A stretch of DNA of 16,333 bases from JBBKWX01 sp037969175 (GTDB lineage: Bacteria > Bacteroidota > Bacteroidia > AKYH767-A > JBBKVM01). Under the pieces are notes generated by a model. The model saw only the letters and a program-made list of their open reading frames with translations. It was not told the DNA's origin and ran no database searches. This document shows positions 1 through 6,617 of this stretch, one piece after another. Location of the stretch: positions 1-16,333 of the forward strand of contig JBBKWX010000178.1 of the NCBI GenBank assembly GCA_037969175.1, written 5' to 3'. Both the position numbers and the translations under genes were made by a program. How positions within the stretch are numbered: the stretch's first letter is position 1; the number at the start of each line of letters is the position of its first letter.

Positions 1-993
1 ATTGAAGGTGATTGTAACAGACTGGCACGTTCTGCAGGATATGCAGTAGCAAGTAAACCGGGTGGAACTTCATTTAATCCATTATTATTATATGGTGGAG
101 TTGGTTTGGGAAAGACTCATCTTGCGCATGCTATAGGTATTGAGATCAAGAATGGATTTCCAAACAAAACTGTTTTGTATGTTTCTTCCGAGAAATTTAC
201 TCACCAGTATATTGATTCGGTAAAGAACAATTCACAAAATGACTTTATACATTTCTATCAAATGATAGATGTGTTGATCATAGATGATATTCAATTCCTT
301 GCAGGAAAAGAAAAGACTCAGGATGTATTCTTCCATATCTTCAATCATCTACATCAAAATCATAAACAGATCATTCTCACTTCAGATAAACCTCCGGTGG
401 ATCTGCAGGGAATGGAACAAAGATTACTTTCCAGATTTAAGTGGGGCCTTTCTGCGGATCTGCAAGCACCGGATCTTGAAACGCGTATCGCTATCTTGAA
501 AAAGAAGATGTATATCGATGGTATCGAATTATCAAATGAGATAACGGAATACATTGCATATAGCATCACTAGTAATATTCGTGAACTGGAAGGTGCATTG
601 ATATCCATCTTAGCTCAGTCTTCATTAAATAAGAAAGCGATAACTCTTGAGCTGGCTAAGCAAATGATCGACAAATTTGTGAAGAATACTGCTCACGAAA
701 TCTCAATAGACTTTATTCAAAAAGTTGTTTGTGATTATTTTGATCTTCCAATGGAGTTGTTAAAATCTAAAACCAGAAAGCGTGAAGTAGTACAGGCAAG
801 ACAAATTGCAATGTACTTTGCTAAAAGTTTGACCAAGTCAAGTTTGAGCACGATCGGAATGCATTGTGGCGGGAAAGATCATGCAACCGTACTACATGCA
901 TGCAGAACGGTTAATAATCTGATTGAAACGGATAAAAAGTTCAAAGCGAATGTGCTTGATCTTTCAAAACGAATTAATATAAACTCTAAATAA
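1..993 (+). CDS. dnaA: DnaA, chromosomal replication initiator (5'-truncated by window edge)
   Basis: The reading frame is open from base 1, so the N-terminal domains and the start lie outside the window; 330 residues are visible. Seen in order: the end of the linker/AAA+ entry (GDCNRLARSAGYAVA), the Walker A loop GGVGLGKT (bases about 94-117), Walker B LIIDDIQFL followed by a sensor region with TSD, the LLSRF stretch carrying the arginine-finger region, and a C-terminal domain IV with the DnaA signature GGKDHATVLHA that reads DnaA boxes. DnaA is the AAA+ ATPase that opens the replication origin and loads the helicase. A TTG at 106 lies inside the P-loop and is not a start. No DnaA-box cluster is visible in the window, so the origin is not shown here. 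Identification is essentially certain. Confidence 0.98.
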   Translation: MEGDCNRLARSAGYAVASKPGGTSFNPLLLYGGVGLGKTHLAHAIGIEIKNGFPNKTVLYVSSEKFTHQYIDSVKNNSQNDFIHFYQMIDVLIIDDIQFLAGKEKTQDVFFHIFNHLHQNHKQIILTSDKPPVDLQGMEQRLLSRFKWGLSADLQAPDLETRIAILKKKMYIDGIELSNEITEYIAYSITSNIRELEGALISILAQSSLNKKAITLELAKQMIDKFVKNTAHEISIDFIQKVVCDYFDLPMELLKSKTRKREVVQARQIAMYFAKSLTKSSLSTIGMHCGGKDHATVLHACRTVNNLIETDKKFKANVLDLSKRININSK

Positions 994-998
994 ACAAG

Positions 999-1023
999 AG
1001 GGGCTTTTAGCCCCTTTTTTTTT
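999..1023 (+). terminator. Intrinsic terminator after dnaA
   Basis: A GGGGC/GCCCC stem (1000-1004 with 1010-1014), extended by an A-T pair at 999/1015, encloses a TTTTA loop. It is followed by nine Ts (1015-1023). It begins only a few bases after the dnaA stop and ends five bases before the ATG of the next gene. Confidence 0.9.
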
Positions 1024-1027
1024 GACT

Positions 1028-1480
1028 ATGAAAGTATTAATGGTTTGTCTGGGTAATATTTGCAGAAGTCCGATGGCTGAAGGAATATTAAAAGAAAAAG
1101 CTTCAAAACTTAATATAGAAGTTTTAGTAGATTCTGCAGGGACTTCTTCCTGGCATGCAGGTGAAAAACCGGATGACAGATCCGTACTGAAAAGTAAAGA
1201 GCATGGAGTAGATATCAGCGAACAAAAAGCAAGACAGTTTGTTGTAGAAGACTTTGAGCTATTTGATATTATTTTTGTCATGGATACCAGTAATTATGAA
1301 GATGTGATTTCTCTTGCCCAAAACGAAGATCAAAAATCAAAAGTGAAATTGATCCTGACTGAAGATCCCGATTCAAAAATCAGATCTGTACCTGATCCTT
1401 ATTTTGGTGCTGAGGATGGATTTGAAAATGTATTTCAAATGTTGGATAAAGCATTGGACTTTTTTATAAAAAAAATATAA
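1028..1480 (+). CDS. Low-molecular-weight protein-tyrosine phosphatase
   Basis: 150 residues, the usual size for this family. The phosphate-binding loop CLGNICRSP sits at the extreme N-terminus (Cys7 nucleophile and Arg13 of the CX5R motif). The general-acid loop VPDPYFG is at 121-127 (Asp123), as in cytosolic LMW-PTPs. The family hydrolyses phosphotyrosine or small aryl phosphates; the bacterial substrate cannot be told from sequence, and arginine phosphatase relatives share the fold. The ATG at 1028 places the P-loop correctly; a TTG two codons upstream lies inside the dnaA terminator T-run and is unlikely. The gene is followed 4 nt later by the RsmI-like gene, so the two are probably co-transcribed. 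No promoter or ribosome site is evident between the terminator and the ATG. Confidence 0.93.
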   Translation: MKVLMVCLGNICRSPMAEGILKEKASKLNIEVLVDSAGTSSWHAGEKPDDRSVLKSKEHGVDISEQKARQFVVEDFELFDIIFVMDTSNYEDVISLAQNEDQKSKVKLILTEDPDSKIRSVPDPYFGAEDGFENVFQMLDKALDFFIKKI

Positions 1481-1484
1481 TAAA

Positions 1485-2216
1485 ATGAGTACACATATCA
1501 AGGCCGGACAAGGAATCTTATATCTTATCCCTACCCTACTTGGTCCAACCAATATTGAATACAGTATTCCACCGGGAAATCTGGCAATCATAAGGGATTT
1601 GAAATATTTTGCGATCGAGCAAGAAAAAAGTGCAAGATCATTTCTAAAAAAAATTGGAAGTAACATTCTTCAGGAAGATTTTGAATTTACTGAGATAAGT
1701 GAACACACCAGTGTAGAGGAAGTTTATCAATGCATCATGTTGATCAAAAGTGGGATCAATATGGGATTAATAACAGATGCAGGTGCACCCGGAATTGCAG
1801 ATCCAGGTGCAGAATTGGTAAAGTTCGCACATGAAAATCAGATAAAGGTTGTTCCAATGGTTGGGCCCTCTTCGATCTTACTGGCATTGATGGCAGCAGG
1901 AATGAATGGACAGCGGTTTCGATTTATTGGTTATTTGCCACGTGATTCAAAAGATCGGGTTAAAGCAATCAAAGAGTTAGAGAAAGAATCATTTAAGAAT
2001 AACGAGACACAAGTATTTATAGAAACTCCTTATCGAAATAAGCAGATGATGGAGGACCTGCTTGTAGCTTGCCATCCGGATACATTGATCGGGATTTCTT
2101 GTGACCTGACATTGTCAACAGAATACATTTTGACTCAATCTACTGCCAAATGGAAAAACGGCAGATTGCCTGATTTACACAAGCGACCTGCCGTCTTTTT
2201 ATTATTAAGAAATTAA
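1485..2216 (+). CDS. RsmI-like SAM-dependent methyltransferase (tetrapyrrole methylase fold)
   Basis: 243 residues. Motifs of the RsmI branch of the tetrapyrrole-methylase fold are visible: the N-terminal entry LYLIPTLLG, the SAM-binding TDAGAPGIADPG at 97-108 (SDAGTPxISDPG in RsmI), VGPSSILLALMAAGM at 126-140, and FIETPYR at 178-184. RsmI 2'-O-methylates C1402 of 16S rRNA in the decoding centre. Bacteroidota carry this shorter paralogue, lacking the C-terminal domain of the roughly 290-residue enterobacterial protein, so the exact target is inferred. The start is the ATG at 1485, 4 nt after the phosphatase stop. It is convergent with the FKBP operon, with only 4 nt between stop codons. Confidence 0.85.
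   Translation: MSTHIKAGQGILYLIPTLLGPTNIEYSIPPGNLAIIRDLKYFAIEQEKSARSFLKKIGSNILQEDFEFTEISEHTSVEEVYQCIMLIKSGINMGLITDAGAPGIADPGAELVKFAHENQIKVVPMVGPSSILLALMAAGMNGQRFRFIGYLPRDSKDRVKAIKELEKESFKNNETQVFIETPYRNKQMMEDLLVACHPDTLIGISCDLTLSTEYILTQSTAKWKNGRLPDLHKRPAVFLLLRN
2154..2200. terminator. Candidate terminator embedded in the 3' end of the methyltransferase gene
   Basis: A perfect 7-bp stem ACGGCAG (2158-2164) / CTGCCGT (2188-2194) with a 23-nt loop is flanked by A5 on the left and CTTTTT on the right, so it has a T-tract in both directions. It lies inside coding sequence. In the forward direction it would end the mRNA before the stop at 2214. It therefore makes better sense as the end of the reverse FKBP operon. 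The large loop makes it a weak call. Confidence 0.35.
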
Positions 2217-2220
2217 AAAA

Positions 2221-3099
2221 TTACTCTCCTACTTCAATCAATTCTACATCAAAGATCAGTGTTGCATTTTCCGGAATGATAGGTGGAAAACCTTTTTCTC
2301 CGTAACCCAATGAAGGAGGAATTACCAATTTGGCTTTTGATCCAACTTTCAATAATGCAATGCCTTCTTCCCAGCCTTGGATCACACGACCTTGGCCAAG
2401 TGGAAACTCAAGTGGTTCGCCTCTCTCAACAGATGAATCAAACATTTTTCCATCTTCCAGATATCCGGAATAATGTACTTTAACTGTTTTGCCATTTGCA
2501 GCTTGAGCACCTGTTCCGTTTTTCAATATATAATAAGATAAACCACTAGCAGTAGTTTTCTTTTCTATACCGGTTACATCATAAGGCTTAACAACAACTT
2601 TTTCTATCACATCCATCAATTCAACATCAAAAAATAAAGTTGAATTTGGTGGGATAGGACCTATCTCACGATCTCCATAAGCCAATGAAGGTGGAATAGT
2701 AAATTTAGCACGATCACCAACTTTCAACAAAGCAATCCCTTCATCCCATCCCGGTATAACCTGACCAACTCCAAGTGTGAAACGAATTGGGTCATCACGG
2801 TCACGGCTTGAATCGAATTTAGTTCCATCCGCGAATGTTCCGGTATAATGAACGACTACTTTATCGCCGGCTTGAGCCTGCTTACCAGTTCCGGTTTGAA
2901 TCATTTCGTAAATCAATCCGCTAGCTGTCGTCATGGGTCCTTTCTTTATATTTTCAGCAGGCTTTGAAACTTCCTTTACCGGAGTTTCAGTTGTTGCTTT
3001 AGATTCTTCATTTGTTTTCTTTGTTGATTCTCCGGTTGTCTTACATGCAATTGTAAACAAAACCGAGACAGAAAGAATGCTAACTAATATTCTGTTCAT
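2221..3099 (-). CDS. FKBP-type peptidyl-prolyl isomerase lipoprotein with two FKBP domains
   Basis: 292 residues. A signal peptide ends at Cys19 (LFTIAC), a lipobox-like site, so it is probably a lipoprotein. A low-complexity Thr/Glu/Lys linker covers about 20-57. FKBP domain 1 (about 60-164) and domain 2 (about 185-290) both keep the usual active-site landmarks: VHYTG / VHYSG, FDSS, VIPGW / VIQGW, the LAYG / LGYG tyrosine and the final FDVEL strand. FKBPs catalyse cis-trans isomerisation of prolyl bonds, here presumably on proteins in the periplasm or outer envelope. It is the last gene of a four-gene reverse operon, 5 nt after the previous FKBP gene. The two domains look like an internal duplication. 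Confidence 0.93.
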   Translation of the reverse strand: MNRILVSILSVSVLFTIACKTTGESTKKTNEESKATTETPVKEVSKPAENIKKGPMTTASGLIYEMIQTGTGKQAQAGDKVVVHYTGTFADGTKFDSSRDRDDPIRFTLGVGQVIPGWDEGIALLKVGDRAKFTIPPSLAYGDREIGPIPPNSTLFFDVELMDVIEKVVVKPYDVTGIEKKTTASGLSYYILKNGTGAQAANGKTVKVHYSGYLEDGKMFDSSVERGEPLEFPLGQGRVIQGWEEGIALLKVGSKAKLVIPPSLGYGEKGFPPIIPENATLIFDVELIEVGE

Positions 3100-3104
3100 G
3101 TTAA

Positions 3105-3956
3105 TTATTTAACGCTAACAAGTTCTACTTCAAAAATAAGAGTTGAGTATGGTGGAATCTTATTACCATATCCTTGTGGGCCATAAGCAAGACCAGATGG
3201 GATGATCAAATTGGCTTTACCACCGGTTTTCATCATCGAAATTCCTTCTTCCCATCCCGGAATAACCATTCCCTGACCAAGGTTAAATTCAAGCGGCTCT
3301 CCACGACCAACACTTGTATCAAATACTTCCCCATTCAAAAGTTTACCGGTGTAATGCACACCAACAGTTTTACCCGGAGTAGCTGCTGCACCTTTACCTT
3401 CTTTTACAGGAATATAATAAAGTCCACTTGGCAGTGGCTGAGCTGTAATGTTATTATCAGCAAGATATTTTGTAATACCTACTGTTTCATCCGTAGCCAT
3501 TTTGGATGCCTCTGAAGAGATCTGATTATCGTAATCTTCTTTTGACATCTTTTTTTCAAGCTTAACTCTGAAAGTAAGTTTACTTCCTTTAGTTACAAAT
3601 GCAGGAAAAGGTTCCTGGGAAGTTTTTTCGAAGAATGAATCGGCAGGAACAATGAATGTTGCACTATCACCAACTCTTAGCATGGCAAATCCTTCTTCCA
3701 GACCACCTTTGAAAGTAGGCTCAGAAAGTTCAAGTTTGATAGGACTTCCGGTTAGATGAGAATCGAAAAATGCAGAATCATTTTCATTCAAAACTACCAT
3801 ATGTAAATCCAAAAGGTCACCGAGCTTAGCCGTTTCACCTTCGTTCGTAGTATGGATCTTGTATTTCAAACCATTGTCTGTTGTTTTGAAACCATCTCCG
3901 CAAGCTGTCATCGTAAGCAAAGAAACAGCTGATAAATAAGTGAATATTTTTTTCAT
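3105..3956 (-). CDS. FKBP-type lipoprotein with one degenerate and one canonical FKBP domain
   Basis: 283 residues. A signal peptide ends at Cys19 (LTMTAC). The first FKBP-like domain (about 28-136) keeps FFDS and the EEG...VGD stretch. It has lost the conserved active-site tryptophan (GGLEEG where PGW is expected) and the Tyr of LAYG (DSFFE), so it is probably non-catalytic. A charged helical linker covers about 137-170. The second domain (about 176-282) is canonical: VHYTG, VFDTS, VIPGWEEG, LAYG, IFEVEL. Spacing is 13 nt from the upstream FKBP gene and 5 nt to the downstream one, consistent with one transcript. An expected role is envelope protein folding; the degenerate domain may bind substrate or dimerise (inference). 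Confidence 0.9.
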   Translation of the reverse strand: MKKIFTYLSAVSLLTMTACGDGFKTTDNGLKYKIHTTNEGETAKLGDLLDLHMVVLNENDSAFFDSHLTGSPIKLELSEPTFKGGLEEGFAMLRVGDSATFIVPADSFFEKTSQEPFPAFVTKGSKLTFRVKLEKKMSKEDYDNQISSEASKMATDETVGITKYLADNNITAQPLPSGLYYIPVKEGKGAAATPGKTVGVHYTGKLLNGEVFDTSVGRGEPLEFNLGQGMVIPGWEEGISMMKTGGKANLIIPSGLAYGPQGYGNKIPPYSTLIFEVELVSVK

Positions 3957-3969
3957 TTAATATATGTGA

Positions 3970-4515
3970 TTATTGTTGTTCTATATTTTTAATACTTACT
4001 AATTCTACTTTATATATAAGGACTGCATTGCCGGGAATTTTGTCAAAATCACCCAATTTTCCATGTCCGAGGTGCGAAGGTACAATAAGAAACGCTTTCC
4101 CACCTACACCGATCAAACTTATTCCTTCTTCCAGCCCTCTAACTGCTTCATCCCTACCCATTACAAACTTCTCTGAACTATCAGAAACACTGCCATAGAG
4201 AGCGGTTCCATCCATCAATGAACTGCTGTATCGGATCTCAACTTCATAATTTTTTTTTGGGTGTTCCGACTTACCCGGTTCAATGATCTGATATCTCAAA
4301 CCGGTACCGGAAGTCTCCATCTTCAGACGCTTCTGTTCAATATATTCATCGATCTCTTTTATCTCATTCTGCATCATCATCTTATTGACACGGATGAGTT
4401 GCTCATTCACTTCGGCTTCTGTAAGTGCTTTCTTGGGTTGTTCTTGTGAACCGCAGGCAGAAATAAAAAAGGAAAGCATCAAAAAGTAAATGATAGATTT
4501 ACCCATATTCTTCAT
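3970..4515 (-). CDS. GldI-like FKBP-type lipoprotein, active site degenerate
   Basis: 181 residues. A signal peptide ends at Cys21 (FFISAC). A charged helical stretch (about 30-66) precedes a single FKBP-fold domain (about 70-176). The layout (short lipoprotein, helical N-terminus, one C-terminal FKBP domain, next to a DHH phosphoesterase gene) resembles GldI, a lipoprotein needed for gliding in Flavobacterium johnsoniae. That assignment rests on my recall of the family and is tentative. Key FKBP catalytic residues are replaced: ALYGS for the FDSS motif, RGLEEG for PGWEEG, and LGHG for LAYG. This suggests a structural rather than an isomerase role. Its ATG overlaps the nrnA stop as ATGA (4 nt), indicating translational coupling. 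A second Met at codon 4 is an alternative start. Confidence 0.82.
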   Translation of the reverse strand: MKNMGKSIIYFLMLSFFISACGSQEQPKKALTEAEVNEQLIRVNKMMMQNEIKEIDEYIEQKRLKMETSGTGLRYQIIEPGKSEHPKKNYEVEIRYSSSLMDGTALYGSVSDSSEKFVMGRDEAVRGLEEGISLIGVGGKAFLIVPSHLGHGKLGDFDKIPGNAVLIYKVELVSIKNIEQQ

Positions 4516-5546
4516 TGAGCCATTAATTTATCTTTGAATTCAGGAAGTGCTGCTTTAAAACGCTCTATTGTCTTTATCATATCATCTTTGGATCTTCCAC
4601 CGGCCGCATTTCTGTGGCCTCCCCCATCAAAATGAGCGTTTGATAATTCTTTCACTGAAAAATCACCAAGTGATCTGAAAGAGATCCTAATCATACCATG
4701 TTTTTCGGTGAATAATGCCGCCATTACAATATTCTTTATACTCAAACCATAGTTTACGATTCCTTCTGTATCGCCTTCCTGATAATCGAACCTATCCATC
4801 TCTTCTTTTGACAAGGTCATATATGCTGTCCGAAATTCGGGTAATACAACGAGTTTTTCAGAAAGACAGTATCCCAATAATCTGAGACGTTGTTCATTGT
4901 AATTATCATAGACCCACTCATGGATACGGAAATTGCGAGTCCCTGACTTAATAAGTCTTGCAGTCAGATAATGGGTGTGAGCTGTTACGGATTCAAAACG
5001 GAATGAACCCGTATCGGTCATGATACCTGCATATAAACATTCGGCAATATCCCGATTTAGCAACTCTTCATCATCCATAGCTAAAATCAGATCCATGATC
5101 AGTTCAGCTGTTGCCGGAGCATCCGAGATACAAAATTCGAGATCGCAGAAAGAGACCGGATCCAGATGATGATCGATCAATACTTTGAATGCTTTGGAAG
5201 AGACGAGCGCTTCTTCCAGATGGTTCACACGGTTAGGAGCATTGAAATCAAGGCAGAAGATCAATCCTGCATTTGCTATCAGATCCGTTGCTTTTTGATG
5301 TTCTTTTTCTGCATCCAGGATGGTATCCGTTCCTTCCATCCAGGCAAGAAAATCAGGAAACGAACTTGGGATGATCACGTTGGACGCGATACCTTTTGAT
5401 TTTAAATAATTGAATAATCCAAGGGAAGCTCCTATAGCATCGCCATCCGGACGGTGATGAGGAATAATTACTATGGAAGGATTCTCATTGAGTTTTTCCT
5501 TCAGGATATTCAATTTTGTATCGGGGAATCTGATTCTGGATAGCAT
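4512..5546 (-). CDS. nrnA: DHH/DHHA1 phosphoesterase, NrnA-like (oligoribonuclease / pAp phosphatase)
   Basis: 344 residues from the ATG at 5546. The DHH-family motifs are in order: HHRPDGDA (about 30-37), the LDF aspartate (about 99), the DHH triad LIDHH (about 123-127), DTGSFRF (about 178-184), and the DHHA1 substrate-binding loop GGGHRNAAGG (about 308-317). NrnA-type enzymes degrade 2-5-nt RNA remnants and convert pAp to AMP, using metal ions held by the Asp/His residues. The frame can be extended to a TTG at 5555, but that codon lies inside the promoter box at 5553-5560, so the ATG is preferred. It is the first gene of the operon with the three FKBP lipoproteins, a pairing I associate with the gldI neighbourhood of Bacteroidota. 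Confidence 0.9.
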   Translation of the reverse strand: MLSRIRFPDTKLNILKEKLNENPSIVIIPHHRPDGDAIGASLGLFNYLKSKGIASNVIIPSSFPDFLAWMEGTDTILDAEKEHQKATDLIANAGLIFCLDFNAPNRVNHLEEALVSSKAFKVLIDHHLDPVSFCDLEFCISDAPATAELIMDLILAMDDEELLNRDIAECLYAGIMTDTGSFRFESVTAHTHYLTARLIKSGTRNFRIHEWVYDNYNEQRLRLLGYCLSEKLVVLPEFRTAYMTLSKEEMDRFDYQEGDTEGIVNYGLSIKNIVMAALFTEKHGMIRISFRSLGDFSVKELSNAHFDGGGHRNAAGGRSKDDMIKTIERFKAALPEFKDKLMAQ

Positions 5547-5552
5547 GGATGG

Positions 5553-5560
5553 CAAAAGTA
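5553..5560 (-). promoter_or_regulatory. Bacteroidota -7 promoter box for the nrnA-FKBP operon
   Basis: On the reverse strand this reads TACTTTTG, a perfect match to TAnnTTTG, followed by C as is common. No clear TTTG -33 element is seen about 20 nt upstream. The box ends only 6 nt before the nrnA ATG (5546), which would make the transcript leaderless or nearly so. Confidence 0.55.
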
Positions 5561-5638
5561 TGAAAATTTAAGTCTTGTTATTGAACCGTATCTCCATTTA
5601 TAAATCAAAACCAACAATGAGATTCAGGTTATTTTCAT

Positions 5639-5646
5639 TACTTTTG
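5639..5646 (+). promoter_or_regulatory. Bacteroidota -7 promoter box for ndk
   Basis: TACTTTTG followed by CACC is a perfect TAnnTTTG match, 35 nt before the ndk ATG at 5682. The leader is then about 28-30 nt and A-rich, without a Shine-Dalgarno site. No obvious TTTG -33 element. Confidence 0.65.
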
Positions 5647-5681
5647 CACCCGATTTCTAAGAACTAAATAAGAATAAAAGA

Positions 5682-6101
5682 ATGGCAAGTAACAGAACTT
5701 TTACAATGATCAAACCGGATGCTGTAGCGAACGGACATATTGGTGCAATCCTGGCTAAGATCACTGAAGCAGGTTTCAAGATCATCGCAATGAAATATAT
5801 TGGCTTGAGTGCTGATGTAGCAGGGAAATTTTATGAAGTACATGCAGAGCGTCCTTTCTACAAAGATCTGGTAAGCTTTATGTCTTCCGGTCCTATCGTA
5901 GCAGTGATCCTTGAAAAGGACAATGCAATTGAGGATTTCCGTAATTTGATCGGTGCTACTGATCCAAGCAAGGCAGCACCGGGCACTATCCGTAATCTGT
6001 TTGCTAAATCAATCGATGCGAATGCAGTTCATGGTTCTGATTCAGATGAGAACGCAGCTATCGAAGGTGATTTCTTTTTCAGCAAGCTGGAAAGATTCTA
6101 A
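5682..6101 (+). CDS. ndk: Nucleoside diphosphate kinase
   Basis: 139 residues, the standard bacterial length. The N-terminal TFTMIKPDAV is the family entry motif. The active-site segment NAVHGSDSDENA carries the phospho-accepting histidine. GATDPSKAAPGTIR is the nucleotide-binding segment, and the protein ends in the usual acidic/aromatic tail. It transfers the gamma-phosphate of ATP to (d)NDPs through a phosphohistidine, balancing the nucleotide pools in the cytoplasm. It is a single-gene unit with its own promoter box upstream and a terminator 19 nt after the stop, divergent from the nrnA operon. Start at ATG 5682 gives the exact family N-terminus. Confidence 0.97.
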   Translation: MASNRTFTMIKPDAVANGHIGAILAKITEAGFKIIAMKYIGLSADVAGKFYEVHAERPFYKDLVSFMSSGPIVAVILEKDNAIEDFRNLIGATDPSKAAPGTIRNLFAKSIDANAVHGSDSDENAAIEGDFFFSKLERF

Positions 6102-6120
6102 TATCTGGCATATACATGAA

Positions 6121-6148
6121 AAAGCCCTGCATTAGCGGGGCTTTTTTT
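6121..6148 (+). terminator. Intrinsic terminator after ndk
   Basis: A 10-bp stem (6121-6130 with 6135-6144, one G-U pair) of the AAAGCCC...GGGCTTT type with an ATTA loop is followed by a T-run at 6142-6148. Confidence 0.92.
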
Positions 6149-6203
6149 ATGGGAAATAATTCAGCATTTATGCGGTGGTGCAGGAACGGCGGATTGCTTA
6201 CAA

Positions 6204-6245
6204 TTGCTAAAGAAAATTCAACCTAGCAAGTTAAGGCGAAGCCTT
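6204..6245. repeat. Two adjacent small hairpins in the ndk/DUF721 gap
   Basis: TTGCTA (6204-6209) pairs with TAGCAA (6224-6229). Three bases later AAGGC (6233-6237) pairs with GCCTT (6241-6245) around a GAA loop, with TTT following. They lie in the 177-nt gap between the ndk terminator and the stop of the DUF721 gene. The second hairpin could act as a weak terminator or be part of an interspersed repeat. Nothing else is recognised in the gap. Confidence 0.35.
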
Positions 6246-6326
6246 TTGTCAAAACTGTAAAATCAATCAACCTAATATATTGTTAATAAAATAGATAGTA
6301 AATAATAACCTCAAAAAAAGCCGGAT

Positions 6327-6617
6327 TTACAGCAGTACCAATTCTGTTATTACCGTATCCCCTACTTCTTTATTCAACAGATCGATTACTTTTTCTCTAT
6401 TGTAAGAGATCTCATTCTTCAGGACAGCTGAATTAAATCTTACATAGAGCTTACTATCCTTAATAAAGATCTGATCAGTGCGTGAACTTATTGTTTTCCC
6501 CATCACTTTATCCCAGGCTGCGATCAGGTTATGCTCATTGAGCCCGCTTTTCAGGTTATAGGTTTCCAGTAATTGCTTAATGACATCCCCCAAACTTTGT
6601 TCATTTGAAGATCTCAT
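6327..6617 (-). CDS. DUF721 (DciA-related) protein
   Basis: 96 residues. Seen: an N-terminal helical part with LGDVIKQLLETYNL, then IAAWDKVMGKTISSRT (the W-x-x-VMG-x-I...T core of DUF721), then a beta part with LYVRFNSAVLKNEISYNREKVIDLLN. DUF721 includes DciA, which helps load the replicative helicase in many bacteria; this Bacteroidota form lacks the long extension of the proteobacterial protein. Its ATG overlaps the recF stop as ATGA (6614-6617), so it is translationally coupled to recF, fitting a replication/repair role. It is the last gene of the reverse unit, and no convincing terminator follows. Confidence 0.82.
   Translation of the reverse strand: MRSSNEQSLGDVIKQLLETYNLKSGLNEHNLIAAWDKVMGKTISSRTDQIFIKDSKLYVRFNSAVLKNEISYNREKVIDLLNKEVGDTVITELVLL

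Noticed and set aside
106..108. TTG as a start codon for dnaA
   Set aside because: It lies inside the Walker A loop, and the frame is open and DnaA-like back to base 1.
1..1000. Replication origin next to dnaA
   Set aside because: No cluster of TTATCCACA-like DnaA boxes was seen here or in the other intergenic gaps.
5553..5555. TTG start three codons upstream of the nrnA ATG
   Set aside because: It falls inside the perfect TAnnTTTG promoter box and adds only three residues.
6305..6326. Terminator after the DUF721 gene (run of seven Ts on the reverse strand)
   Set aside because: No hairpin precedes the T-run.
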